Assembly: GCF_000455325.1 (NCBI RefSeq)
Contig: NZ_HG322952.1
Coordinates: 1,140,558-1,204,557 of the forward strand
Source: Mycolicibacterium septicum DSM 44393
Lineage (GTDB): Bacteria; Actinomycetota; Actinomycetes; Mycobacteriales; Mycobacteriaceae
Direction of reading: 5' to 3'
DNA length: 64,000 nucleotides
The stretch's first letter is position 1, and each line of letters opens with the position of its first letter. The notes beneath the pieces were generated by a model, which worked only from the letters and a program-made list of their open reading frames with translations, was not told the DNA's origin and searched no databases. This document shows positions 42,393 through 50,347 of this stretch, in pieces. The position numbers were made by a program, and so were the translations under genes.

Positions 42393-43805
42393 GTGCAACA
42401 AGCACTTCCGTGGTCGGGCGGCGGCCGGATGAACAAGTTCGTCGTCGGCGGTATCGCGGCGCTGGGCGCCGGCGTCATCGCCGTCAACCCGATCGCCACC
42501 AGCCCCGCCCTGATCGAGGCCCAGCACCGCGCGGTCCAGCTCGTGGCCGACGCCACCGCTTCGCCTCTGGACGTCTACGGCGAGCTGTTCAACAACACCA
42601 TCACCAACATCAGCACCCTCGGTGGACAGCTCGCGGCGAACCCGTTCCCCGTCCTCAGCACGATCGCCGCGAACCAGCAGGGCTACGCCGAGCAGATCGG
42701 TGCGGCCATCGAGGCCATCCCGACCACCCTGCAGAACTGGTACGAGAACGGTGGCCGGGAAGGAAGCGCGGGCAAGGTCTACGTAGCCGCCATCCAGACC
42801 GCACTCGAAGCGGGCGATTTCAACACCGCATACGACAACTTCAACAAGTTCTTCCTGTTCGCCCTGCAGAACTCGGTTCTGCCGGTGTTCAACGTCCTGT
42901 TCACGATTCCCCCGCAGATGGCACAGAACTTCGCGGATGCGGTCACCGCGGTATCCAGCTCAGGCACCCTCGTGTACGGGCTTTTCCAGTCCGCCTTCGC
43001 ACCGATCAGCGGCGCGGCATTCGAGACGTCGCGGGTGAGCGACGCCATCTCGGCGGCCATTTCGTCCGGCGACGTGGAAGCCGCACTCACCGCGGTGGTC
43101 AACGCACCCGGCATCATCGCGAACGCGTTCCTGAACGGTTTCGACTACAACGACGCGGACACCACCGAAGCGTGGTCGGGATTGTTCTCCCCCAAGGGAA
43201 CCCGGGCCAGCGGTGGTCCGATCTCACAGCTGCTGGTCACCATTCCGCAGAAGATCGCCGCCGCCATCACCAACTCGACCGCCACGACGGCCTCCACGAC
43301 CGGAGCCACCGTGGTCACGGATGCCCTTGCACCGGTGAGTGATTCGACGACATCCGCGGCTGTCAAGACGTCAGTCACCGACCTCGGCAGCGGCACCGAC
43401 GCCGCCGACGCGGCCGAGGCCGCAGCCGCTTCGACCGGCGTCACCGCGAAGACCGCCAAGGCCGCACTGACGGCGAAGGCCGCGACTGACACGGCCACCG
43501 ACACCGCGGACGCGACAGCTGCGAGCACCACCGATGCGGCTGCCACGACGGCGACCGAGGAGACCAAGTCGGAAGAGGCCAAACCCGCGAAGGCCGAGTC
43601 GAGCACCGACGGCAAGCCCGGCGGAAACCGGCTGAGCTCGGCCGTCAAGAAGCTCAGCGACAAGGTCAAGGGCTCGAAGAGCAAGGCCGTCTCGTCGGAC
43701 GCCGGTGACAGCTCGGCCTCCACCTCGGCATCGGACTCGAGCAGCGCGTCCAAGAGCGAGAGCAAGCACGCCAAGAAGGCAGCGGGCCACAAGTCCGCCG
43801 CCTGA
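42393..43805 (+). CDS. IdeR-regulated mycobacterial exported protein of unknown function (paralogue A)
   Basis: A 470-residue protein, GTG start 7 bases after GAGGAG. A hydrophobic N-terminal segment (about 14-35, KFVVGGIAALGAGVIAVNPI) looks like a signal sequence or anchor. The folded part (about 40-300) contains ATASPLDVYGELFNNT and NQQGYAEQIGAAIEAIPTTLQNWYENG, shared with the paralogue at 43920-45395. The last 170 residues are low-complexity Ala/Thr/Ser/Lys/Glu. Iron boxes upstream suggest expression in iron starvation. I recognise no named family. A surface or envelope role in metal or haem handling is possible but unproven. Confidence 0.8.
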   Translation: MQQALPWSGGGRMNKFVVGGIAALGAGVIAVNPIATSPALIEAQHRAVQLVADATASPLDVYGELFNNTITNISTLGGQLAANPFPVLSTIAANQQGYAEQIGAAIEAIPTTLQNWYENGGREGSAGKVYVAAIQTALEAGDFNTAYDNFNKFFLFALQNSVLPVFNVLFTIPPQMAQNFADAVTAVSSSGTLVYGLFQSAFAPISGAAFETSRVSDAISAAISSGDVEAALTAVVNAPGIIANAFLNGFDYNDADTTEAWSGLFSPKGTRASGGPISQLLVTIPQKIAAAITNSTATTASTTGATVVTDALAPVSDSTTSAAVKTSVTDLGSGTDAADAAEAAAASTGVTAKTAKAALTAKAATDTATDTADATAASTTDAAATTATEETKSEEAKPAKAESSTDGKPGGNRLSSAVKKLSDKVKGSKSKAVSSDAGDSSASTSASDSSSASKSESKHAKKAAGHKSAA

Positions 43806-43819
43806 TCACGGCACAGCAC

Positions 43820-43853
43820 AACTGGGCCCTCTCCGCGAGGAGAGGGCCCAGTT
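43820..43853 (+). terminator. GC-rich hairpin after paralogue A
   Basis: A perfect 15-bp stem (43820-43834 with 43839-43853) closed by a GCGA tetraloop, 14 bases after the stop. Core sequence ACTGGGCCC. No U-run, as usual for mycobacterial terminators. Confidence 0.8.
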
Positions 43854-43873
43854 CTGTCTGCCCTGCAACGAAA

Positions 43874-43903
43874 CTGGGCCCCACCCTTGCGGATGGGGCC
43901 CAG
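43874..43903 (-). terminator. GC-rich hairpin after paralogue B
   Basis: CTGGGCCCCA (43874-43883) pairs perfectly with TGGGGCCCAG (43894-43903); two more C-G pairs are possible inside the loop. It ends 16 bases from the stop of the convergent gene at 43920 and shares the CTGGGCCC core with the neighbouring hairpin. Confidence 0.78.
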
Positions 43904-43919
43904 CTACGCGCAGCGCTAT

Positions 43920-45395
43920 CTACTCGGACGAGGAGCTCGAGCTTCCCTTGGAGTCGCTGGAGCCCTTGGAGTCGCTGGATACCTTGGACTTCCCGGAGTC
44001 GGTGGACTTGGTCTCCTTGGCCTTGGCCTTGGCTTCCTTGGCTTCCTTGGCCTTGGCCTGCCGGGCTTCCTTGGCTTCGCTGATCTTGGCCTTGATCCGG
44101 TCCGTGACCTTGGTCTTGCCCGTGGCCTTGGTATCGGCGGTGACCGACTTGGTCGTCACCGGCGCCGTGACCGCCTCGGCGGCAGCCTCTTCCGTCACTG
44201 CCGGAACGGCACTGGCCGCCGGCGTCTCGACCTTCACTGCCTCGACAGCCGGGGTCTCGACCTTCGGGGACTCGACGGCCGGGCTCTCAGCCTTGGGCGC
44301 CTCGACGGCCGGGGCCGCTTCCTTGACCGACTCGACGACCGACTCGGTCAGTGCCGCCTTGGGCGTAACCGAGGAGACCAGCTGAGCGGAGACGCTCGTC
44401 GGCACCGCCGTCGGAGCGACCTCCGGGGTGTTGTCGATGGCATTGGCGAGGGTCTTGGGGATGTTCACCAGCAGGTTCTGCAGCAGACCCGCGACCACCC
44501 GGGCGCCTCCCTGCTCGCCGGGCTCGGCCCAGGTGAGCAGGGCCGGCCACTCGGTGTAGCCGCCGGTGCCCGTCTCGGGGTCGGGGTCGGAGTACTTGAA
44601 TCCGTTGAGCGCCGCGTTGACGAGGATCCCCGGCGTGTTGACGACGGCGTTGAAGGCTCCCTGGATATCGCCGGCGGCCACGGTGGTGCTGATCGCCTCG
44701 GCAACGCGCGCGAGCTCGAACACCGGACCGCTGACCGTTGCGAAGGCACCCTGGAACACGGCGCTGACGACGACACTCGAGGTGAAGGTGGCAGCGATCA
44801 GGTTCGTGACGTTCTGCGCGATCTGCTCGGGGATGCCGGCCAGGTACTCAGTTCCGCCGCGCGGAATGCCCGAGAGGATGAACCCGGGAGCGATCAGCGA
44901 ACCGAAGGCGCCCTGGAACGCGTACAGCATGGAGTGGTTGAACCACCGGTACGCCTCGCCGATGTCTCCGGCCTCGAGTGCGGCCTGCGCCTGCGCCAAC
45001 CGTGCCTGCCCGTTGGGGCCGTTGTACCAGTTCTGCAGGTTGGTGGGGATGGCCTCGAACGCCGCGCCGAACTTGCCCGCGTAGCCCAGCTGGTTCTCCA
45101 GCACCTGGTTCAGCAACGGTGCCGGGTTGGCTGCGATCGCGGAGCCCAGCAGCTCGAGGTTGCTGAAGGTGTTGCTGAACAGCGTCCCGTAGACGTCGAC
45201 CGGGGACGCGGTGGCATCCATCGTCGCCGTCAGGTCGTAGGCGAGGGTCTTGGCCTGCTGAACAATCGTCGAGTTCTGGGCAACTGGGGTCACCGCGATG
45301 GCGCCGGCACTGACCATTGCGACGCCGGCGATGAGGAACCGATCCTTCCGGCTCACCGCAGGGGCGGCGCCGGAGGAGAGGGCGGGAAGGGGCAC
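43920..45395 (-). CDS. IdeR-regulated mycobacterial exported protein of unknown function (paralogue B)
   Basis: A 491-residue paralogue of the 42393 gene, in convergent orientation. The hydrophobic N-terminal segment is at about 18-38 (FLIAGVAMVSAGAIAVTPVA). ATASPVDVYGTLFSNT and NQLGYAGKFGAAFEAIPTNL match the partner. The tail (about 325-491) has repeats of the type PAVE-x-PKVET, then a Lys/Glu/Ala-rich coiled-coil-like stretch and a Ser-rich end. GTG 45395 follows AGGAG. Two IdeR-like boxes lie upstream. Function unknown; the duplicated, iron-controlled arrangement suggests the two proteins work together or replace each other. Confidence 0.8.
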   Translation of the reverse strand: MPLPALSSGAAPAVSRKDRFLIAGVAMVSAGAIAVTPVAQNSTIVQQAKTLAYDLTATMDATASPVDVYGTLFSNTFSNLELLGSAIAANPAPLLNQVLENQLGYAGKFGAAFEAIPTNLQNWYNGPNGQARLAQAQAALEAGDIGEAYRWFNHSMLYAFQGAFGSLIAPGFILSGIPRGGTEYLAGIPEQIAQNVTNLIAATFTSSVVVSAVFQGAFATVSGPVFELARVAEAISTTVAAGDIQGAFNAVVNTPGILVNAALNGFKYSDPDPETGTGGYTEWPALLTWAEPGEQGGARVVAGLLQNLLVNIPKTLANAIDNTPEVAPTAVPTSVSAQLVSSVTPKAALTESVVESVKEAAPAVEAPKAESPAVESPKVETPAVEAVKVETPAASAVPAVTEEAAAEAVTAPVTTKSVTADTKATGKTKVTDRIKAKISEAKEARQAKAKEAKEAKAKAKETKSTDSGKSKVSSDSKGSSDSKGSSSSSSE

Positions 45396-45439
45396 GAAAT
45401 CTCCTGAAAGCTGATAATTGACTGTGGAACGACCAAAAA

Positions 45440-45458
45440 TTAGCTTAGCGTTCCCTAA
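45440..45458 (-). promoter_or_regulatory. IdeR-like iron box before paralogue B
   Basis: TTAGCTTAGCGTTCCCTAA agrees with 14 of 19 positions of the palindromic IdeR consensus and lies 45 bases upstream of the GTG start. Confidence 0.6.
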
Positions 45459-45464
45459 ATATCA

Positions 45465-45483
45465 ATAGGTATGCCTACCCTGA
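45465..45483 (-). promoter_or_regulatory. IdeR-like iron box, second site before paralogue B
   Basis: ATAGGTATGCCTACCCTGA agrees with 13 of 19 consensus positions. The AATAGGTATG core is also found (inverted) before paralogue A at 42297-42315, so both promoters carry the same two-site design. Confidence 0.5.
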
Positions 45484-45510
45484 CTTCCCGCGGCGTAAAT
45501 ATGTGCTGAA

Positions 45511-45553
45511 ACACGGACTGGGCCCCCTCCGCGGGAGGGGGCCCAGTCCGTGT
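45511..45553 (-). terminator. 20-bp perfect hairpin after hsaB
   Basis: Bases 45511-45530 pair perfectly with 45534-45553, leaving a GCG triloop. The stem contains ACTGGGCCCCCTCC, the same core as the two hairpins at 43820-43903. It lies 13 bases downstream of the hsaB stop and would end the hsaADCB transcript. Confidence 0.82.
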
Positions 45554-45566
45554 CAACGATGAAAAG

Positions 45567-46136
45567 TTAGAGCCAGGTGTCCGACGTAGTAGCGGTGAGG
45601 AACGCATCCAGATCGTCACGCCACTGCGCCGGGGTGTTCTTGTCCGGCTCGATCCCGGTGTACTCGCCGCGGTAGAACAGCAGCGGCCGGGGCTTGCGTT
45701 TGGGAACCTCGGACAACGAGTGCACCGCACCGAACACCACGAAGTGGTCGCCGCCGTCGTGCACGGAGTGCACATTGCAGTCGATGTGGGCGAGGCTGCC
45801 GTCGATCACCGGAGAGCCGAGTTCCGATGGCGTCCAGTCGATCCCGGCGAACTTGTCCGGCGCCTTGGAGCCGAACTGCGCGGACACATGCTGCTGCTTC
45901 TCGTGCAGCATGTTGACGCAGAACTTCCCGCTGGCCTCGATGGCCTGCCAGGCCCGCGACTGCTTGGTGGGGCAGAACAACACCAGCGGCGGGTCGAGCG
46001 ACAGGGCGGCAAACGATTGGCAGGCAAAGCCGATCGGCACGTCATCGTGAAAGGTCGTGATGACCGTGACGCCGGTGCAGAACTGGCCGAGCACATTCCG
46101 GAACGTGCGCGGGTCGAGCGGCTGAGCCTGTGTCAT
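45567..46136 (-). CDS. hsaB: Flavin reductase HsaB
   Basis: A 189-residue flavin reductase-like protein (FMN-binding split barrel), with TFRNVLGQFCTGVTVIT near the start and VNMLHEKQQHVSAQFGS and IDCNVHSVHDGGDHFVVFG further on. It supplies reduced flavin to HsaA for hydroxylation of the secosteroid 3-HSA. It is the last gene of hsaADCB, as in M. tuberculosis (Rv3567c). ATG 46136 overlaps the hsaC stop (TGATG). The nat gene that follows in M. tuberculosis is not present here; a strong hairpin follows instead. Confidence 0.93.
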   Translation of the reverse strand: MTQAQPLDPRTFRNVLGQFCTGVTVITTFHDDVPIGFACQSFAALSLDPPLVLFCPTKQSRAWQAIEASGKFCVNMLHEKQQHVSAQFGSKAPDKFAGIDWTPSELGSPVIDGSLAHIDCNVHSVHDGGDHFVVFGAVHSLSEVPKRKPRPLLFYRGEYTGIEPDKNTPAQWRDDLDAFLTATTSDTWL

Positions 46137-47035
46137 CACTTGAAGCCCACGGAGAAGTCGTGGCCCCAGAGACTGATCCCGACACTCTCCCGGGCGATCC
46201 AGCTCTCGTCCTCGACTTCGAGTCCCTCACAACCGAATTCCATGTCGAACCCACCCGGGGTCTTCATGTAGAAGGACAGCATCTTGTCGTTGATGTGCCG
46301 GCCCAGAGTCGCCGACATCTTGACGTTCCGGCGGTTGGCGCGATCCAGGCACAGGCCGACGTCGTCGGAGTTCTCCACCTCGACCATCAGGTGCACGATG
46401 CCGGTCGGGTTGGGCATCGGCATGAAGGCCAGCGCGTGGTGGCGCGGGTTGCAACCGTAGAAACGCAGCCAGACCGGATCACCGTCGGCCGGGCGACCCG
46501 CGAGCTGCGGGGGCAGCTGCATCGAGTCGCGGAGCCTGAAGCCCAGCACGTCCTGGTAGAACGCCTGCGCTGCGGCATCGTCGTTGCAGGTCAGCACCAC
46601 GTGCCCGAGGCCCTGCTCTTCGGTGACGAACTTGTGGCCGTAAGGGCTGACGAACCGGCGGCCCAGGTACTGCGCACCGTAGAACGCCTCCAGGACGTTG
46701 CCTGCCGGATCGGAGAACCGGATGAAGCCCTCGACCCGGCGTTCGCGGATCTCGTCCCTGCTGCCCTCGACGAAATCGACGCCGGCCTTGGACAGGCTCT
46801 CGCGCAGGATCTGCAGCGCAGGAGCGTCGGCAACCTCCCAGCCGGAGACCAACAGCCGGTCCTGGTCGCCGGGCACGATCACCAGGCGAGCAGCGAAATC
46901 GTCCATCCGCAGGTAGAGCGCGTCCGGGATGGACCCCTCGCCCTCAACCATGCCGAGCACTTTCACACCGAACTGGCGCCATGCCGCCACGTCGGTGGCC
47001 TCGATGCGCATGTAGCCGAGTGCCTTGATGCTCAC
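46136..47035 (-). CDS. hsaC: 3,4-DHSA extradiol dioxygenase HsaC
   Basis: A 299-residue type I extradiol dioxygenase. Iron ligands His145 (GHVVLTC), His215 (TGIVHLM) and Glu266 (GFDMEFG) all fall at the positions known for HsaC. It cleaves the catechol 3,4-DHSA to 4,9-DSHA during steroid A/B-ring degradation. The GTG start 47035 gives the family-standard length; it lies 2 bases from the hsaD stop. Confidence 0.95.
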   Translation of the reverse strand: MSIKALGYMRIEATDVAAWRQFGVKVLGMVEGEGSIPDALYLRMDDFAARLVIVPGDQDRLLVSGWEVADAPALQILRESLSKAGVDFVEGSRDEIRERRVEGFIRFSDPAGNVLEAFYGAQYLGRRFVSPYGHKFVTEEQGLGHVVLTCNDDAAAQAFYQDVLGFRLRDSMQLPPQLAGRPADGDPVWLRFYGCNPRHHALAFMPMPNPTGIVHLMVEVENSDDVGLCLDRANRRNVKMSATLGRHINDKMLSFYMKTPGGFDMEFGCEGLEVEDESWIARESVGISLWGHDFSVGFK

Positions 47036-47037
47036 GG

Positions 47038-47904
47038 TCAGCCTCCCAGGAAATCGATGGTGAGCTTGTTGAACTCGTCGAACTTCTCGACCTGAGCCCA
47101 GTGTCCACACTGCCCGAAGACGTGCAGTTGCACCCGCGGAATCTGCTTGACCGCGACCAGTGCGCCGTCGAGCGGGTTGACCCGGTCCTCACGGCCCCAG
47201 ATCAACAGCACCGGCTGGCGCAGCTTGTACACGTCGCGCCACATCATTCCGAGCTCGAAGTCCGCACCGGCGAACGACTTACCCATCGCCCGGGTGGCGG
47301 CCAGCGACTCCGGCGTGCTCGCGATCGCGAACCGCTCGTCGACCAGCTCGGGGGTGACCAGCTTCTGGTCGAACACCATGATCCGGATGAAGGCTTCGAG
47401 GTTCTCGCGCGTCGGTTCGAAATTGAACTTGGCGAGCGCCTTGACACCCTCGGTCGGGTCCGGCGCGAACAGGTTGACGCTGAGCCCGCCGGGGCCCATC
47501 AGGATGAGCTTGCCCGCCCGGTCCGGGTAGTCCAGCGCGAAGCGGACCGCGGTGCCGCCGCCGAGCGAGTTGCCCAGCAGCGGGATCCGGCCCTGCAAAC
47601 CGAGGTGGTCGAACAGCCCGAGCAGCGCCTTGGCGCTGTAGCGGTTGTACTGCTCGTGCTCGGTGTGCTTGTCGGAGTGCCCGTAGCCGGGCTGGTCGAC
47701 CGCGAGCACGTGGTAGTGCTCGGCCAACACCGCGATGTTGCGGCCAAAGTTCGACCAGCTCGATGCGCCGGGGCCACCGCCGTGAAGCAGCACGATGGTC
47801 TGCGCGTTCGGATCGCCCGCCTCGTGGTAATGCAGCCGCATGTCATCTCTGACCTGGGCGTACCGGGAGGTGGATTCGAAAGTGATCTCCTGCGTCGCGG
47901 TCAT
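47038..47904 (-). CDS. hsaD: 4,9-DSHA hydrolase HsaD (meta-cleavage product hydrolase)
   Basis: A 288-residue alpha/beta hydrolase of the C-C bond hydrolase group. LLHGGGPGASSWSNFGRNI, nucleophile Ser113 in GNSLGGGTAVRFA, the acid in IWGREDRVNPL and the His in FGQCGHWAQVEK give the catalytic triad. It splits 4,9-DSHA into DOHNAA (HIP) and 2-hydroxyhexa-2,4-dienoate. It lies between hsaA and hsaC with 2-3-base gaps. Confidence 0.95.
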   Translation of the reverse strand: MTATQEITFESTSRYAQVRDDMRLHYHEAGDPNAQTIVLLHGGGPGASSWSNFGRNIAVLAEHYHVLAVDQPGYGHSDKHTEHEQYNRYSAKALLGLFDHLGLQGRIPLLGNSLGGGTAVRFALDYPDRAGKLILMGPGGLSVNLFAPDPTEGVKALAKFNFEPTRENLEAFIRIMVFDQKLVTPELVDERFAIASTPESLAATRAMGKSFAGADFELGMMWRDVYKLRQPVLLIWGREDRVNPLDGALVAVKQIPRVQLHVFGQCGHWAQVEKFDEFNKLTIDFLGG

Positions 47905-47907
47905 GTA

Positions 47908-49098
47908 TCAGACCATCGTGTCGGCCGGGGGCAGGCCGAACTCGTTGTTGCCGAAGATCAGGTAGGCACGCTCGGGATCGTTGGCGGCGTGCACGCGGCC
48001 GGCGTGCGCATCACGCCAGAACCGCTGCACCGGAGCGTCATTGGACAGCGCGGTGGCACCCGAAGCCTCGAAGAGGCGGTCGATCGAGGCGATCGACCGG
48101 CCGGTGGCGCGCACCTGATCGCGACGGGCGCGGGCGCGCAGCTCGAACGGGATCTCCTCGCCGGCGACCAGCAGCGCGTACTCTTCGGCGACGTTGCCGG
48201 ACAGCTGACGCCAGGCGGCGTCGATGTCGCTGGCCGCCTCGGCGATCCGGATCTTGGCGAACGGATCGTCCTTGGCCTTCTCGCCGGCGAATGCCGCACG
48301 GACACGCTTGCCCTGGTGCTCGACGTGCGCGTCGTAGGCGCCGTAGGCCATGCCCACGATCGGGGTGGAGATGGTGGTGGGATGGATTGTGCCCCACGGC
48401 ATCTTGTACACGGGAGCGGTGTTGGTCTCATAGCCGCCGGCGGTGCCGTCGTTCATCGCCTTGTAGGACAGGAAGCGGTGCTTGGGCACGAACGCGTCCT
48501 TGACCACGACGGTGTTGCTGCCGGTGCCGCGCAGACCGACCACGTTCCAGACGTCGTCGATCTTGTAGTCGCTGATCGGGATCAGGAAGCTGCCGAAGTC
48601 GACCGGCCGGCCGTCCTTGATGACCGGGCCACCCAGGAACGCCCAGGTGGCGTGGTCGCAACCCGAGGACCAGTTCCAGGAGCCGTTGACGATGTAGCCG
48701 TCACCGGTCTCGGTCACCACGCCGGCACCCATCGGGGCGTAGGAGGAGGAGATCCGAACCGCGGTGTCCTCGCCCCAGACATCTTCCTGAGCCTGCTGAT
48801 CGAACAGGGCCAGGTGCCAGTTGTGCACGCCGATGATGCCGGCCACCCAGCCGGTGGAACCGCAGGCGCTGGCCAGCCGCCGGACCGCCTCGTAGAAGAC
48901 GGTCGGGTCGCACTGCAGGCCACCCCACTGTTCGGGCTGCAGCAGCTTGAAGAAACCGATGTCTTCCAGCGCCTTCACGTTCGCATCGGGCAGCTTGCGC
49001 AGATCCTCGGTCTCCTGAGCGCGCTCACGCAGCGTCGGCAGCAGTTCATCGATGCCGGCCAGAACCGCCTGCACGTCACGCTGTTCAATGGATGTCAC
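47908..49098 (-). CDS. hsaA: Flavin-dependent 3-HSA hydroxylase HsaA
   Basis: A 396-residue member of the group D flavin monooxygenases, with an ACAD-like fold (NGSWNWSSGCDHATWAFLGG, LRGTGSNTVVVKDAFVPKHRF in the substrate region). With reduced flavin from HsaB it hydroxylates 3-HSA to 3,4-DHSA. First gene of hsaADCB. GTG 49098 is preceded by GGGAGG; the longer frame upstream would run through the KstR operator region. KstR boxes lie in the gap to kshB. Confidence 0.94.
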   Translation of the reverse strand: MTSIEQRDVQAVLAGIDELLPTLRERAQETEDLRKLPDANVKALEDIGFFKLLQPEQWGGLQCDPTVFYEAVRRLASACGSTGWVAGIIGVHNWHLALFDQQAQEDVWGEDTAVRISSSYAPMGAGVVTETGDGYIVNGSWNWSSGCDHATWAFLGGPVIKDGRPVDFGSFLIPISDYKIDDVWNVVGLRGTGSNTVVVKDAFVPKHRFLSYKAMNDGTAGGYETNTAPVYKMPWGTIHPTTISTPIVGMAYGAYDAHVEHQGKRVRAAFAGEKAKDDPFAKIRIAEAASDIDAAWRQLSGNVAEEYALLVAGEEIPFELRARARRDQVRATGRSIASIDRLFEASGATALSNDAPVQRFWRDAHAGRVHAANDPERAYLIFGNNEFGLPPADTMV

Positions 49099-49157
49099 GG
49101 AAATGCCTCCCAAGATTCGGACTGCGATAAGCGCGAGCTGACCGCCTAGACAGAGAT

Positions 49158-49171
49158 TAGAACACGTTACG
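49158..49171. promoter_or_regulatory. KstR operator near hsaA (one mismatch)
   Basis: TAGAACACGTTACG fits the KstR consensus TnnAACnnGTTnnA except for the last base. It lies 60 bases upstream of the hsaA start. Confidence 0.7.
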
Positions 49172-49226
49172 ATTTGTGTCGAGTAGCGCCTTGCAATGGT
49201 GGGCTGGACCAGGGCAAGTACGTTTT

Positions 49227-49240
49227 TGTAACATGTTCTA
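49227..49240. promoter_or_regulatory. KstR operator near kshB
   Basis: TGTAACATGTTCTA matches every fixed position of TnnAACnnGTTnnA. It lies 27 bases upstream of the kshB start. With the site at 49158 it gives one operator for each of the divergent operons. Confidence 0.85.
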
Positions 49241-49266
49241 GTTATGAGCGAAGAAAGGGTCCAGCT

Positions 49267-50325
49267 GTGACTGATGAGCCACTGGGCAGCCATGTCCTCG
49301 AACTGCAGGTGAGTGCGGTCATCGAGGAGACGGCTGACGCGCGGTCCCTGGTGTTCGCCGTACCCGAGGGTTCGAACATCCCTGCCGACCGGTTGCGCTA
49401 CGCCCCGGGACAGTTCCTGACCCTGCGGGTACCGAGCGATCGCACCGGCTCGGTCGCCCGTTGCTACTCACTGTCCAGCTCGCCGGTGACCGACGATCAG
49501 CTGACCGTCACCGTCAAGCGGACCGTCGACGGCTACGCGTCAAACTGGCTGTGCGACAACGCACACGCCGGGATGCGGATGCACGTGCTGGCCCCGTCCG
49601 GGACGTTCGTGCCCAAGAATCTCGACACCGATTTCCTGCTGCTGGCCGCCGGCAGCGGTATCACCCCGATGATGGCGATCTGCAAGTCCGCGCTCGCCGA
49701 GGGCAGCGGCAACGTCGTCCTCGTCTACGCCAACCGCGACGAGAACTCGGTCATCTTCGGCGCGACCCTGCGCGAGCTGGCCGCCAAGTACCCCGACCGG
49801 TTCACCGTCGTGCATTGGCTGGAGACCGTACAGGGGCTGCCCAGCCCCGCCGCCCTGGCCGGGCTCGTCGCGCCCTACGCCGCACGCGAGGCCTTCATCT
49901 GCGGACCCGGACCGTTCATGGCAGCGGCCGAGCAGGCGCTGCAGCAGGCCGGTGCCGCCGACGAGCGCATCCACATCGAGGTGTTCAAGTCGCTGGACTC
50001 GGACCCGTTCGCCGCCGTCGTCATCGAAGAAGACGACAGCGACCAGGGCCCGGCCACCGCGATCGTCACCCTGGACGGCACCACCCACGAGGTCCGCTGG
50101 CCGCGCTCGGCCACGCTGCTCGACGTCCTGCTGGACAAGGGCCTGGACGCACCGTTCTCCTGCCGCGAAGGCCATTGCGGCGCATGCGCGGTGCTCAAGA
50201 AGTCCGGAGACGTCGAGATGAAGATCAACGACGTGCTCGAACCCTCCGATCTCGACGAAGGCCTGATCCTGGGTTGCCAGGCCACGCCCGTGTCGGATTC
50301 GGTCGAAGTCACCTACGACGAGTAA
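49267..50325 (+). CDS. kshB: 3-ketosteroid 9-alpha-hydroxylase reductase KshB
   Basis: A 352-residue ferredoxin-type reductase. The FAD site VARCYSLSSSP, the NAD segment LLAAGSGITPMMAI, and a C-terminal plant-type [2Fe-2S] motif CREGHCGACAVL with the last Cys in LGCQA are present. It passes electrons from NADH to KshA, which opens ring B of the steroid together with KstD; neither is in the window. GTG 49267 has AAAGGG upstream. Divergent from hsaA and next to a KstR box. Confidence 0.94.
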   Translation: MTDEPLGSHVLELQVSAVIEETADARSLVFAVPEGSNIPADRLRYAPGQFLTLRVPSDRTGSVARCYSLSSSPVTDDQLTVTVKRTVDGYASNWLCDNAHAGMRMHVLAPSGTFVPKNLDTDFLLLAAGSGITPMMAICKSALAEGSGNVVLVYANRDENSVIFGATLRELAAKYPDRFTVVHWLETVQGLPSPAALAGLVAPYAAREAFICGPGPFMAAAEQALQQAGAADERIHIEVFKSLDSDPFAAVVIEEDDSDQGPATAIVTLDGTTHEVRWPRSATLLDVLLDKGLDAPFSCREGHCGACAVLKKSGDVEMKINDVLEPSDLDEGLILGCQATPVSDSVEVTYDE

Positions 50326-50347
50326 CGAGCGGATACCTTTCTTGACG

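Noticed and set aside
43950..44330. Short tandem repeats considered as a CRISPR array
   Set aside because: The repeats are 9-15 bases, imperfect and in phase with a coding frame (low-complexity protein tail); there are no spacers of constant length.
43887..45407. 506-codon Gly/Leu-rich plus-strand frame antisense to paralogue B
   Set aside because: It resembles a PE_PGRS-like protein by composition only; the minus-strand frame has a ribosome-binding site, an export-like start and a paralogue.
47101..49149. 682-codon plus-strand frame antisense to hsaD and hsaA
   Set aside because: The hsa genes are unmistakable and the frame has no motif.
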